Below are positions 11,621 to 28,000 of a stretch of 64,000 bases of DNA, one piece after another. The notes beneath the pieces are model-generated. The model ran no database searches, was not told the origin of the DNA, and was given only the letters and a program-made list of their open reading frames with translations. Source of the stretch: Phoebastria nigripes (lineage: Eukaryota > Chordata > Aves > Procellariiformes > Diomedeidae); NCBI GenBank assembly GCA_035582835.1, contig JAYKAV010001267.1, positions 1,206,857-1,270,856 on the forward strand. The letters run 5' to 3'. Within the stretch, counting starts at the first letter, position 1, and the number at the start of each line of letters is the position of its first letter. The position numbers were made by a program, and so were the translations under genes.

Positions 11621-14595
11621 CTGAACAAAACCAGAAGATTAGACTGCACAGTAATTACAGTAAGAATTTACCTAATTTACAGTAAAAAGTTCCCAGCATT
11701 TGCAATAAAATTAGTTTATTAATAGCTAAAGATGATTAAGATGAACCAAGCTCCATGTTATTTGCCAAGTCAACAGTGTAGTTTATTATGCAAGTATTTT
11801 GCTTCTAGCTTGCTCAAAAATAGCTAGAAGTCCCCTTTGCTCACGGAAAGGACATAACAGGTGGTACAGTAACTTTAAAATAAAAGAGCAATGACAGATT
11901 TTTTTTTAATTAGCTAAATAAGGATATTCTAGGAAGTTAAAGGAATAACATAAAATCTATTTCCCTTCTCCCAAGTAAAATACAACAGCAGCATGGAGTA
12001 TTTTAAAAGCTAAAATGTCAATAAAACATTGTTCTCTAATTATTGGACTGTAATTACCCAGTGTAGGCTTCTGACAACCACAGCTACTGCTTTAGAGAAG
12101 ACTATCTTCCAACTGAAACATTTACTGATAAGCAGGTAAGACTACATCAGTATCTCACTCGGTACCACCCCTCACACAGCACAAAACCTACAGATACATT
12201 TTTGGCAGAACTGACTCTTTTGACATTCTGACATTACTGGTATATTTTCCTTGTGATCTCTAATCCAAGGATTAGCTAAGAAAAGGATACCCATGTCCAG
12301 CAAACTGGTGTAAAAGAGAAAGGGCTATACTTTACCCACAGTTCTTCAATATTTTCCAAATATTTAACCAGTGGGACCACACTATTAGAAGGCACGAATA
12401 ACCTTCCAGGAGCAGAAAGAGGCATTGTCTCTGTTGATTTCTGTGCCATTACCAGCTTTCTCTTGCCCAGGACTGAGTCCTAACCAATCGGCTCTCAGAC
12501 CACTCCCCAACTTTTCTATTTCCCAAAGAAAACCTGTTCTTCAACATTCAATTTGAAAGAAGAGAAAGCAAAGTGTCATCCTTTCAATGGGGCTTCACCT
12601 TTAGCAAAAGCCATCTGTAATACCTGCTGAGGCAGACACCTGACAGAAGAGATCACTTCTCTAAAGAGGAGATCACCAGGCCAAAAACCCCAACCATATG
12701 GCACCATTCTGCTTATGTGTGAAGAGAAAGTTATTGGGTAAATACAATTTTTTTTTGTCAATTCACCAACATATCAAAGTCACTTAAAGTATTAATCATG
12801 GGGAAAACACAGAACAGCATTCTCAGCACACTCCTGATCAGTAATTCACAGGAAAGGTGATGAGACAACAAACAGACCAAACCAAATAACTATTAGACAC
12901 ACATTCAATAAAGAGTAAATCTTTATCAATGCTGCCAACAGATATGAAGAATCAGAAAATGTATTTGCCAACAGCAGAAGCTGGCATACATTTAATATAC
13001 CTTTCTTATGTTGTTTGTGGGATCCATTGTGATGCATCCTTGGTCTCCTCATTGTCCACCCCATATGCTACTTCTTCCTGCCCCCCACAACAGGTAACTG
13101 CACTTCTAAACAGCCCTTCCCAATCATATCACTCAGCTGCCTCCTGTGTCCAATATTGCATTTCAACGTATTTAACACTTCCCTCCCAGCTCTTTAACTC
13201 ACTTAACTGAAAAGAAATCAAATCTGAATATCTCCCCTTCAAGACATTTTCTATTCCCATAATGTTTGTGGGGTTTTAAATTTACCATCGCCCTCCTGGC
13301 TCAGCCTCACAAGCTGTAGGTAATCACTGACTTCCATTTCCCACAAGGGCTATGTTCAAATCAGGTCACTTCTTATATCACATTTCTAAACACAAATTTC
13401 TCAGCCTTAGCTCTTTGTCTTACTACCCTCGTTTCCTCAAAACAAATCCAATTCCTCCCTCCTAAACACACAGTTAGCACTATTATTACCCTGACGACAC
13501 CCATCACTTGGCTATTATCATGAAAATGCCCAGTCCATACTGCACTGAATATTAAAGTGCCTCTGTCCCAGCTGACTTCCAACTTGAGACAAATAAAGCA
13601 GGGAGGGGAGATAGGACAGATAAAATTCATTTAGTTTCATGTAAGGCTGCTATTTAGATGAAAGCCTTAAAACAACTAACGTGCTACTGTTTGCCCAACA
13701 ACGGCCATAGTAAGTTAACCGACTTTCTGGACGTATCACCACATTGCTGCACAGAAAAAATGACATATGCATTCTTAAGATAAAAAGTCCATCACATGTA
13801 GTCCCCCTCAATCTAAATTTAAACTGTTGCTCAAAAGAGAGGTTCTTTACTTTTCACTTCTCATCCACAGAAAATCTGGAAATCTCTTCTTCAGATTTTG
13901 TGGGTGGTAGAAGAAAATTACTGTTTTGTTGACAACTGTACGGTAGGCTGATTAGTCACACTCTTTAAATGACTCACTTAGAAACAGTAAGAAGTGTGAA
14001 GTGTTTGGTTGTCCCATCTGTTTAACATAACTGCATGGATGACAACTACTACCCATATCTATCAAACGCCACCAAAACTAAGTACTTTGACACTTAAAAT
14101 ATTTCAGAGTAGTGAAAGTTGAAGGGTATTAACTGCATCAAAATGAAGTACTTTGGCATGAAAATATTTCAGAGCATTGAAAAGTTGAAGGGTATTAACT
14201 ACTAAGATGTAAAAAACTGAAATCGAAATCCCGTTATGACTCAGGATTACTCTTCCTTTGCAAAGAAACGGGTGCCACGTGCCAACAGTTTATCTACGTT
14301 TTCTAGAATTTTCAACCTAAGGCTAACTCCTTTAGTTCTTAATTCATAGTTACTCTGGCCCATTCTCGAAGATTTACATTCATTTTTATCTAAGCGATAT
14401 ATACCTTATGCTTTTAGGTTTTGGCCTCTTTCCATGAATTACTACCCCCAATTCAATTAGGTATTCATTTTCTGAAAGAGTACCATCTGATTGCAAGCAA
14501 GACGACTATGGAGTTTAGATGAGGAAGCCTCCCCAAGCGACAGGGCTATTTAGCATTTCTGTCACACTGCAGCCTCCAGGCGAGATGATCTCACC
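11621..14595 (-). other. RNF6: RNF6 5' UTR intron (upstream end unresolved)
   Basis: AT-rich DNA between the start-codon exon and the CpG island, inferred to be intronic because the start-codon exon begins with a clear splice acceptor and has no promoter-like sequence before it. I could not fix the donor. A minus-strand TTCG|GTGAGA (exon end 14595) is one candidate, CCAG|GTGATT near 15015 and CTCG|GTAGGC near 15304 are others. A 66-bp imperfect tandem duplication at 14077-14207 lies within it. Confidence 0.6.
14077..14207. repeat. Imperfect tandem duplication, period 66 bp
   Basis: The block AGTACTTTG...AAAATATTTCAGAG...GAAGGGTATTAACT occurs twice, starting at 14081 and 14147. The copies differ by a few substitutions and small indels. 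No coding or RNA function is suggested. Confidence 0.8.
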
Positions 14596-14601
14596 GAATT
14601 T

Positions 14602-14618
14602 GGGGGGGGGGGGGGGGG
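14602..14618 (+). repeat. Poly(G) run of 17
   Basis: Seventeen consecutive G residues at the edge of the RNF6 CpG island. On the RNF6 sense strand this is a C run. It could form a G-quadruplex on the plus strand, and its exact length is uncertain from assembly. Confidence 0.9.
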
Positions 14619-14699
14619 AACCAAACCTAGAAAACCCCACAGAGCCTGGGGAAAGAGGGGAGGGGGAATGAAATACAGACAAAGAAAGAATCAGAAGGT

Positions 14700-15850
14700 A
14701 ATTAAGAAACAGGCCGCAGGACGCCCAAAGCGATCCAAACCCAGAGCCTGGGGCCGCCCGCCTCCCCCCAGCCCCCAGGCCAGCAGCAGGGCCTGCAGAT
14801 CCCAGCCCCGCGCCGGGCTCACGCTCTCCGGCCCCTCCCCAAGGACGGCCACGGGCCGGGCTCTGGGCCCACGGGGCTGGGGAGCCGCGGGGTACCCCGG
14901 CGGGAGCCGGGAGCCGCCCGGCCCGGCCGCCCCCGCCGCCCCAGACAGCGCCTGTTGCCAGACGCCTGGGGGAGGGGAGGATGAGGGGAGTGAATGACAC
15001 GGCTCCCGTCCAATCACCTGGCCAGCTCGCGGCCACCGACCAATCACGACAGGGCAGGGCAGTCCATGTCCTCCCGTTTCTCTCCTCCCCAGACTCCTCG
15101 CTCGGGCCCCGCCACTAACCGCCACCGTCGGATCGACTCCCTCCAGCGCTGCCCGCGCCCCCGTCTCCCCTGCCCGCCGGCGAGCGACATCACCCGCTGC
15201 GACAAACCGGGGAAGCGTCCATGCCGCCGCCTGCCGCGGGGGGAGTCTGCCGAGAGCGCAGCCAAGGAGACCCGAGAGCCCGTCCCTGCCTCCTGTCCGC
15301 GGCGCCTACCGAGGCGGGGCGGAACGGCCCGGCTCAGCCCCACTCCGCACTCCCCTTCCCTCCCGGCGGCAAGAGCAACCGCCGCCTACGCCGGAACGAA
15401 ACCGACCCCTGGGTGTGCGAGCGGCGCGCTCCAGCCCCGATTGCGGTCCGGGCGGCTGCCGGCAGCCGCGAGCGCAGGTTCCGTGCGCGCGAGGGCGGCC
15501 CCGCCGGCAAGCACCGCCCCTCCCGCACATGCGCGCAGCTGCGGCGCGGGCGGCCGTTGGGCGGTCCGCGTGCCGCGGGGTCAACGGCTGCGGCGCGCGC
15601 AGCGCCGCGGTTGTGCGGGGGCTGGGGGGGGACACTGGGGCGGCGGCTGGCTCCCCATGTCCTGTCACCGGCCCCGCCTGCGCGCCGGGCCGCGGGCCTC
15701 AGCCCCCCTCACGGCACAGGCTGCCCTCCTGCCTAACGCCCTCTTCAGCAGGCCGCAGTCACTCGCGGCCTTGCGCCGAGACCCGCGGGTTGCGGCCGGG
15801 GTCTCTGAGGCGGCTGTGGGTTAACGAGCGCGAACACCTTGAGGAAAATG
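14700..15850 (-). promoter_or_regulatory. RNF6: CpG island and probable RNF6 promoter
   Basis: A sharp change from AT-rich DNA to GC- and CpG-dense sequence of about 1.1 kb, directly upstream of RNF6 in its transcriptional direction. It contains paired CCAATCA boxes (15010-15016 and 15040-15046), several GGGCGG/CCGCCC-type GC boxes and a CGCACATGCGCG block near 15524 resembling an NRF1 site. No TATA box is obvious, as expected for a housekeeping CpG promoter. The long ORFs here on both strands are by-products of few stop codons in GC-rich DNA. The start site and first exon are not resolved. Confidence 0.75.
15010..15046 (+). promoter_or_regulatory. Paired CCAAT boxes
   Basis: Two identical CCAATCA heptamers begin at 15010 and 15040, exactly 30 bp apart, or close to three helical turns. 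NF-Y-bound promoters often carry two CCAAT boxes at about this spacing. They lie within the RNF6 CpG island and can act in either orientation. Confidence 0.6.
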
Positions 15851-16049
15851 GAAACAGCCAGCGTTCCCTCGGCCCGTCCTCGTCTACAGCCGCTTCTGAG
15901 GCGGATCCTGCCCAGCGGAGCACGCCGTCCTCGGGTGGTCCTGCCGCGGTCCACGGGCAGCCCGGGGAGTCCCCGCACGGGGAAGCGTACGTCCCTGCGG
16001 ATGTTCTCACTGAAGCTTTGGATTTCTGTTCTGCCTAACTTGCCGTTCC

Positions 16050-17989
16050 CCACAGCCCTTCCCTTTAAACACGTAAAGGAAGTCGTTTCAGGTACGGCAT
16101 TCCGTTAGCAAACCCATTGTTGGTCAGAACTCGCATGGTTATCCCCACCCTGGTGGGTGTGAGTCTTTAACTGTAAAGGTAGATAAACTTACACAAAGAG
16201 GATTTCACAATACATCGCTTCTCAATTGTAGAACAACCGCAACAGCTTTAACCTCATAGTATCAGTGACCATTATTATATTTTACCAAATCAGCATAAGG
16301 CTGCAGCTTCAGTTACTCGTTAGGTACTTTATAATAAATTACATAAGGAATAAGATTATAATCATGTTTTTTCCCCTGCTCTCTCCTTCTTAGGCCTGCA
16401 TTTTTAAATGGGATGCTTCTCCCATTTTCCATGATTCTCTGCCTCTCTTTCCTTCCTTTCTATTTTCCTTCTGCGGGACTCCCCATTTCGCAAAATAAAC
16501 CATTAATTGCTCAGTGCCGTCACAGAAACTTGTGTTTCAAGCTCTGATGTTAGTCATTTCGATTTGCAGAGCCTTGAAAGTTTTTCACACAAGATGCAAA
16601 CCCTTTTACAAATTTCACATATGCTAATTGCTGATACGCTGATAGCATACCCAAACGTTCTTTTCTGAGTTGCTTCTGTGGATTGTTTCAACACATGGCA
16701 GAAACTGGCAGGCTGTGACAGAAAAGCGCATTTCACATCTTATGTAAACTATTTGAATCAGCAAAATGAGAGGATTTCATGAGAAGGATGCTTTAACTAC
16801 ACAAAAGCACCTCATCGCTAGAATATCCAAACTGCTCATACTTCTGTTCAAACTAGCTTGCAGAAATAAACAAAGTTTGGGTATTTTTTGTGCAACGGGC
16901 CTCGATGCAAAGGCAAACCCTCACTAACGAGTGAGGTGATAGGAAAGGCTCAGGCCAGTGTCCGGGAAGATACCTCGACTCCCCACCTCAACTACGCACC
17001 CCAGGATTTCTTTATTCTGGCTGAGAAAAAGAGTTTACACAAGTGTTACATTTAGGTTTCTTGTCAGTTCATGCTCCTTTTGTGCCAGTATGTGGTTTCC
17101 ATAAGACAAATTGACAGTGAGGACACATTCTTGGCACTGAGGTCATGCTGAGGGCTACTCCTTCCTGCTCACCATATTCAAAAAATGGAACCCTCGTTGT
17201 TATTCATGTTCTTCGCCACAGTATGAATAATTAGTATTGTATTATGATTTCCTTTGCCGGGAGCAATTAAAACTTGTCCTTCCTGAAGATCAATTTTACT
17301 TTCTTAATAGAAGTCAGAGTATATAAAGCAGTGCCTGGATCCCTTGAAAAGTCAATTTCTTCCCACAACTATTTTTTGTCGTATTTTTGAAATCTTTTCC
17401 TCTCATAGTTTGTTTTTAGTAATCATTATTCCACAGTCAAACACAACAACTTCTCTGGTATCAAGCCCACATATGGGCTGCTCTCCCAGAAGAAGGTTGT
17501 AATATGTTTTGGATAGGTAAATGAACCCGTATTTCGTTATTCAAAGCTTATACTGAATTAGTTTATTTTCCACTGACCTGTCCTCCAATGCAGAATTTTG
17601 TGTTCATGTCCTGTTCACACAGATGTTTCACAACAGTACACTATAACTAAGTACAGTCTTTCTTTATTTTATGCTGTGTTGTTAATACAAAATAACAATA
17701 GTAGATCTTTCCTGGAATATTATTATTGTACTGTAGCAATGCTTTCCACAATAACATACGATCTTTGGAACTGTAATAAAATAGCCTATGGAGGGCAGCA
17801 AACCTCAGGCAATTACGAAGTTTTGTAATAACAGAAAATCTGTAACCCTGGTTTTAATTTGATTGTTCAGTTGTTTAAGTTCTTCAGAAAGTAACTTCAT
17901 TATATTGTATTATATTATATTATATTATATTATATTACTTGATATTATGCAAGTAAGGCAGAACCTCATAATCAGTTTTTTTAAACTGG
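16050..17989. other. Intergenic DNA between RNF6 and CDK8 (first part)
   Basis: AT-rich sequence after the RNF6 island. I see no exon-like ORF. A pentanucleotide microsatellite at 17901-17938 sits just before the CR1 that follows. Confidence 0.55.
17901..17938 (+). repeat. (TTATA)n microsatellite
   Basis: About seven units of a TTATA pentanucleotide with one G interruption early on. Directly upstream of the CR1 fragment. Confidence 0.85.
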
Positions 17990-18829
17990 ATCTTAGTACG
18001 TGCAGATGACACTGAAGTGGTGACACTAAGTTGATACGCTTGAGAGGAACCTGGCCAGGCTGGAGGAATGGGCCATCAGGAGCTTCACAAAGTTCAACGA
18101 GGACTAATGCCAAGTCCTCCATCTAGGAGTGACCAGCCCTCTGGGACAATACTGAAGTGGGGCTTACTGACTGTCTCTGCTGGAAAGGATGGGTGGTCCT
18201 GGTGGGCAGCAGCTGAACAGGAGCTGAGAGTGCAGCCTGGCAGCCATGAAGGCTAGCAGCATCCTGGGCTGTGTCAAGAGGAACACAGACAATGGATTAT
18301 CGGGAAGTGACTGGGAAGTGATTCTTTCCCTTTACGTGGCTCTTGTTCGCCTGCATGTGGAATACGATGCCCAGTTTGGCGGTCTCCAGTATAACGATAC
18401 TGATACGGAAAATTATTGATAAACTGGAGTGCATTCAGCCAAGAGCACCAAGATGGCCATGGGCTGGAGCACTTGCCGTGCGAGAGAGTCTGTGGGCACC
18501 AGGGCTTCTTCAGCTGGGAGAAGGGGCAGCCTGCCAGTACCAACAGGGAGGTTACTGGGAAGACAGAGCCAGGATTTCTACCAAAGTGCACAGTAGGAGG
18601 AGAGACAGTGATCATGAATTTGAAAGAAGGGAGGTTCAGAGTAGATAGAAGGACAAAAAATTTCACCCTGAGGACAGTCAGGTCGAGAGAGGCTGTGGAG
18701 TCTCCCTCCACAGAGGTTTTCAAGACCCAAGTGGACTGACCTGAATTTAACAGTAGCCCTGCTTTGAGCAGGATATTAAACTGATAACCTCCAGAGGTCC
18801 CTTCCAACCTGAATATTTCTGTGATTCTG
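17990..18829 (+). mobile_element. CR1 LINE, 5'-truncated, plus orientation
   Basis: An approximately 840-bp CR1 copy. Landmarks in order are the GCAGATGACAC block, CGCTTGAGAGGAACCTGG, GAACAGGAGCTGAGAGTGCAG, GGCTGTGTCAAGAGGAACAC, CACCAAGATGGCCATGGGCTGGAGCAC, AGAGGCTGTGGAGTCTCC, GATAACCTCCAGAGGTCCCTTCC, and a terminal TTTCTGTGATTCTG. These cover the end of the reverse-transcriptase reading frame and the 3' UTR. The frame is broken by indels, so it is a dead copy. The short ORFs inside it should not be called genes. Confidence 0.92.
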
Positions 18830-20640
18830 TTTACTGAAATAATATAAAATAATAAAATAATATTCAATATCAGGGTTTATTTCCCCTCAGGTAGGACTCT
18901 CTTCAATAACAAAAGTAACCAGGAGTTCATAGGCTGAATTTTCAAGGTCTGTCAAGTCTTGAGAACTGATTCCCTGGCTGCTTCGGGAGCATGAAACAGT
19001 CAGGCTGATAGTTACTGTGGGTGGTCCTGAGTCTGGCGAACAGATGTTTCATGGAATGCAAGCACGACTCTCTCCTGTACAGGACCCAGATCCAGAGAAC
19101 TGATTTATGTTTGTTAGTAACTTGCGCTCCTGCCAGAATCTAGAACGCCTTGTTAGATCAAGCGCATCACTAGTCTGATCAACTTTATAGTAATTGATCA
19201 ACTTTATAGTAAAGTACAGTTAAGTGCAAAATAAAAAAAAAAAACCACGTTGCTTTACATATGAAACTATTTGTAGAGCCAGCACTTTACTTACCTGCTT
19301 TAAGTAAACTGCATCTTAAATGCTGCCAGTATTCAGCTAACTCACTCATCTGCACATTAACAGCTGCAAGGTTTCTGGAAAATACTCAAACTGTGCAAGT
19401 ATGATAGTTTGTTTTTCTTTACATACAGAAAAGAAACAAACTCCACATTATTCTCTTGCCTTCAGCTTTCCCTGGTCTAAGCAAGAGTGGAAGATGTATA
19501 GCACTTAGCAGGACTGGCCCTTTTTCACTCAACACCGAGCTGGGAACACCTTAGTCACGCGGCCGACGAGTGTCCCTTTGGGGATATGGAAAACGTTTAG
19601 CAGGTAGCAGGAGGTGCTGAAGGTGGTTGGTTTGGCCATGCAAGCTTCGTCACTGCCGTCCCTGGAAGTCCCCAAAGCCAGGCGTCCCTGAAGGCAGAGT
19701 CGCGCTGCTCTGCTCTGGGCTGAGGTGGATGCATTTTATGAGGTGGGTGGCACCTGCCAGACTGTTTGATCTTTACGGGCTGCTGGGCTGCCCTGAGCTG
19801 TTTCTGGTTGATTGGCGTAGCGAGTCGCCGGGCAATGTTCTTGTATAATTTAGTTGGGTTGCTGGGCAAATAAAATTTAGTTTTGCTGCTTGTACCAATT
19901 ATGTGTGTTTTTCCTAACACCTGCCTAATTGCTTTATCTAATATACATTATATCTCTCACAATTACATAGCAACATACCATAGCAAGGTCAAACTGTGGG
20001 CATCTGACATCAGTCTGATTGAGTGATGCCAGCTCAGGAGGCTGGCACACCCCTATCCCCAATTTTCAGGAATCAACCTTAATGTGTAAATGAAAATGGG
20101 GATTTGTAAATTAAAATGGAGATGACTTCAGAATGTTCAAAATGCTGTTTCTTCTTTCAGAAGCCCCCACATTGTATGATATTTTGTTTCTAAGTTAGGG
20201 ATTTGAGTGCTCACTTACTTCCCCACATTGTGTTCTTGAGATGAAATGTGACGCGTACATGCATGGTTACTAAAAATGCCAAAAGCTGGGCTGTAATTAG
20301 AAAGATTGCTGTAGCTTTACTTCAGTTAGAAGCTCTCTATTCTATACAATGACCAGCTGCCTTTGTGTTGGGTTGGTAACTACGGCTCTGTCAGCCAAGG
20401 AGAGGAACTGGAAAGTGCCCAGTTACTGGTCACGTGCAAGGGCCTTGCTAAACATAATGCTTTTGCGTTAAATGCCAGGCACTGTGATCCCGATTTGTCT
20501 CTGCAGCCACGACTGCAGTTATCTGTCTGCATCTATGCCCAAAGTCATGGAACCGTTTTAATTACAAGGATGTTAACAGGCGGCCTGGCAGGTAGAGCAG
20601 GCAAGGACCAACTGTGTCTGCCCTCACAGTTTGGAGCAAG
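18830..20640. other. Intergenic DNA between the CR1 and the CDK8 island
   Basis: AT-rich at first, with a moderately GC-rich patch at about 19.5-19.85 kb that I cannot assign. Overlapping ORFs of about 70-107 codons there lie on opposite strands and show no domain. A short exact repeat at 19176-19212 is listed separately. Confidence 0.5.
19176..19212 (+). repeat. 18-bp exact tandem repeat
   Basis: TGATCAACTTTATAGTAA occurs at 19176-19193 and again at 19195-19212, separated by one base. Confidence 0.9.
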
Positions 20641-20976
20641 GTGGGGACCCTAATATTCACCGTAACCAACCCCCGTGATGACGACAACTGCTGCTTGTGC
20701 TGACAGCCGAGTCGCGGGCCCCATGCCCCAGCTCCAGCTGCCCGGGCTGGTCCAGGGCAGCCTGCAGGTGGGGGCCCTGTGCTGCACCTGGTGCCGGCAG
20801 CCCAGTGGAGGAAGCCTGGCCCTGGGACAGGGAATAACCACACATACGGCCTCTACCGGTCCCGCTACCCAGGCCGGGCCCTGCAGCCGCAGCTGCCCCG
20901 GGCGCTGGCCGGCGGCCGTGCCCGGCCTGCTGCTCCCCCCAGCCCTGCCTCGGCCTGTTCCCCGCCCTGCCCGTGG

Positions 20977-24962
<3,986 letters not shown>

Positions 24963-25021
24963 NNNNNNNNNNNNNNNNNNNNNNNNNNNNNNNNNNNNNN
25001 NNNNNNNNNNNNNNNNNNNNN
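24963..25021. other. Assembly gap (59 N)
   Basis: Fifty-nine Ns directly after a T-rich tract that begins at about 24908. The gap is probably an unresolved homopolymer, so its true length is unknown. Confidence 0.95.
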
Positions 25022-28000
25022 TTTTCCATCAGTGCAGTACCTGTAGTGGACTTTAAAACCTGCTTAGAACAAACTCTATGTGAATTGATGGGGTTTATTT
25101 TTATAGCAGAAAGGTGTACATGAAGGCAATTGACTCTAATGGTAGACGCCGTGCAGGGAACGCAGGCATGGCATGTTGAACATCAGTCTTCAGATAAAGA
25201 AACTGTTGCTCATCTCTAGTGGTGGTAGGATAGTTTACTTTTTTTTTTTGGTCCAGAAAATGTCAGTTATTTCCTGCATATAAGCTGCTTTGCATGCCAT
25301 TTGGGTGCTCCCTCAGGAATGTTGCTCAACCCAGATATTAAACCTACGTATTTGACTTATGCCAGACCTGGAAAATACGCCAGCAGTTTTTAGTTTGTTG
25401 GACTAACATACAGATTTTATTTTTTTTTTTTTTTAATTTTTATTTTTTAATTGACCGGATCAGACGCCTTCAAAGCTCACTAGGAACCGAGTGCCAGGTA
25501 CAGGCAGACTGAGGTGGCAGGACACTAGGGGCTGCTTGTGCAAGCCTGGCTGCTGGAGCTGCCAGGCTGGGCTTTCTGTGCTGGCAGCACGTACTGGTTG
25601 TGCGCTAATGCCTAAGGGGTACCCAGTTTTAATGGGACTGATCTTGCACTGCTTTCTTTTGTTCACTCTCCTCTCCCTTCTGTTTTTACGATACAGTCAG
25701 AAATCTGAGAGAGAAGCCTATTCTGTGGAGCAAGGCTGCCTGTTTCAGTGGCAATTTGGAGTGTTTCCAAATATTCATTTTTCCTGTTTATCAAATGTGG
25801 TTTAGATGAGAATAAGAAACTATTGAATGTCACTGTTAGGCAGTATCTAACTTTTTAATTACAACAGCAAAAAATTATATAATTGAAGATCTCGAACTGT
25901 AGTAACATCCCCTGGTGCTTTATTGGAAGCTTTTCTTAATCTCTCAGAAAGAGACTTATGTGGTGAGACTCCGTTGGTGGAGAACCAACAGTAAGCAAGC
26001 TAGTGCTCTCCTAGTCACTCTCCGAAACTGCAAGAGGTGATGTAGGTCCCAAACACAAGTGCAGCTGGAGAGTTTTTTAATTTCAGCTATTATAGTTCTG
26101 TGTTGGAAGTATTGCTGTAGATGGAGAGACAGATTCTTTCAGTTGGACATACTGACACATTGTAATTGAAGCAATGAAAATACATTTATGTGTTGGACTT
26201 TTCCTTGCACCCTTCAAACAATCAAATCTGTATCCACTTTTTTTCCTTGAGGGTCTGTATGAGTTGTATAAGAAACAGAATGGTGGAAAATTAGTGGATG
26301 TCCAGTAAATGACTGGTTTGCTTCATCTCTAATACGGTAAGTCATAGTCTCTACTTACTGGTAAAAGGATGTTGCAAGAATGATGATGATTCTCTCTCAA
26401 AAACTTTTGTATAAAGAGAAACTGAGAGGTTGGGAGTACTCCCCTGGGGAAAAAAGAGAAGGCAGAACATGTTTAAGTTAGATAAAATAATGAATGGTTT
26501 GGGTAATGTATAAGATGCTGGTGCTATTCTTGTTTCACAGTATTTGAAGAGGGAGACACAGAATTTTTTTGGTGAGCAATAAGGAAATATCTTAATGCAA
26601 TGTAGATTAATGGCATAGCCTGTTGTCAAAGGAAAAAGATAAGTCAAGAGCTTAGTGTCTGTTCTGTAACGTTATCAAAACCAGTAACTTCTGACTAACT
26701 GTTGTAACAAGTTGAACGCTCTTGTGCTGTAGAAGTTAGGCTGCTCTGTTAGAAATCAGGCCAAGCTCTGCAGGGCATGCAGAAGAGCCCACCTTTGTTT
26801 ACTTTAGGAATTTGGATTTTTTTTTTTTTTGGAAACACTTGGCCCTTCATAAGGTTGATACCAGATTAGTTCCAGTTTGTGTTTATGGGTATGTATTGAT
26901 TGAGTGAGTTCAGATCATAGATCACTTACTTTGTCAATGTTTACATCAAACTGATTTTTAGTGAGAGGTGTGTTGAGTTTGGGAGTGCCACAAATAGAGG
27001 TAATTAGTCCAGTGGGAAATTTTACTTGGCAAGAAGTGAAACAACAGATCTGGACTTACAGCTTCTTGATTAGTTCTGTACTGAGCCTTTGCAGGAGTTG
27101 TATCATGAAGTTCATGCTGTTAGTTTTCACTATAAACTTCCAAACAACTCATGTCTTCTCTCAGTTTAATAGACATGAGGGAGTTGTTTTTTGGCTGAAT
27201 GTTCATGTGTATTGATTTTAATTCTTTTGAACTGAAGCAGTTGGTGCAGATTACAGGCAGGCGGTGAGAGCCGCAGAGTTGGCACGCAAGTGTTTGGCTT
27301 GTGACTCCTGTCAACAATAGTGTGGAATTTCTAAATGCCACAGACTTTATTTATGTGTGTAATATGTGGTAATATCTTTTTAAAATATATGCCTTGAGTC
27401 TCTTTTGGATCCATTATCATAGTAGTTAGAAAGTTTCTAATTAAACTATATCTACATAATGAGGTACGCATGATGTATTGCATGAAGGCTTATGCTCTTT
27501 AATTTTTNGGGTAAACCACTCACATAACTGTCTTCCCATCTGCTTCCTTCCCTTCTCACCCGGTTAGGTGGCTCCAAGCCTCATAGGTTTTTAAGGTCAT
27601 GCAGTTGAGTGAGTCCTTCTGTGGCCCTTGGACTTTATTTGGTGTGATCTTTTGTTATCTTGTCACAGATGTGTTGATTTATTTTCATAGCCAACAGCAA
27701 AGGTGGAGCTGCTGTGAGTTAGTGTTTCATTCCTACCTGAAGCCTTTGACCAGTGCTGAGAGGAGGGTGTGAGAATGGTGTTGCAAAACACAAAAGATCT
27801 GGATCTGCTTTTATTCTGGATTTATAAATTAGAATAATATATGTAAATAATGGGGGCATGTACAGCTGTGCTTGATTTCTCATGAGGGAATAGGGGATAG
27901 TTTTTGAGGGTGCTGATAGAGAAGGTGCACATCATCAGAGAATGCTGCTCTTGGTCAAATGATGGTGAGGTAGTATGTTCACTCCAGCTCTTGGATATTC

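Noticed and set aside
14515..16053. Long overlapping ORFs on both strands (up to 276 codons)
   Set aside because: They lie in a CpG island with few stops, overlap each other in most frames, have Pro/Arg/Ala-rich composition and no domain. The island is better explained as the RNF6 promoter.
18274..18867. 197-codon minus-strand ORF
   Set aside because: It is antisense to the CR1 copy at 18.0-18.8 kb and is a chance frame.
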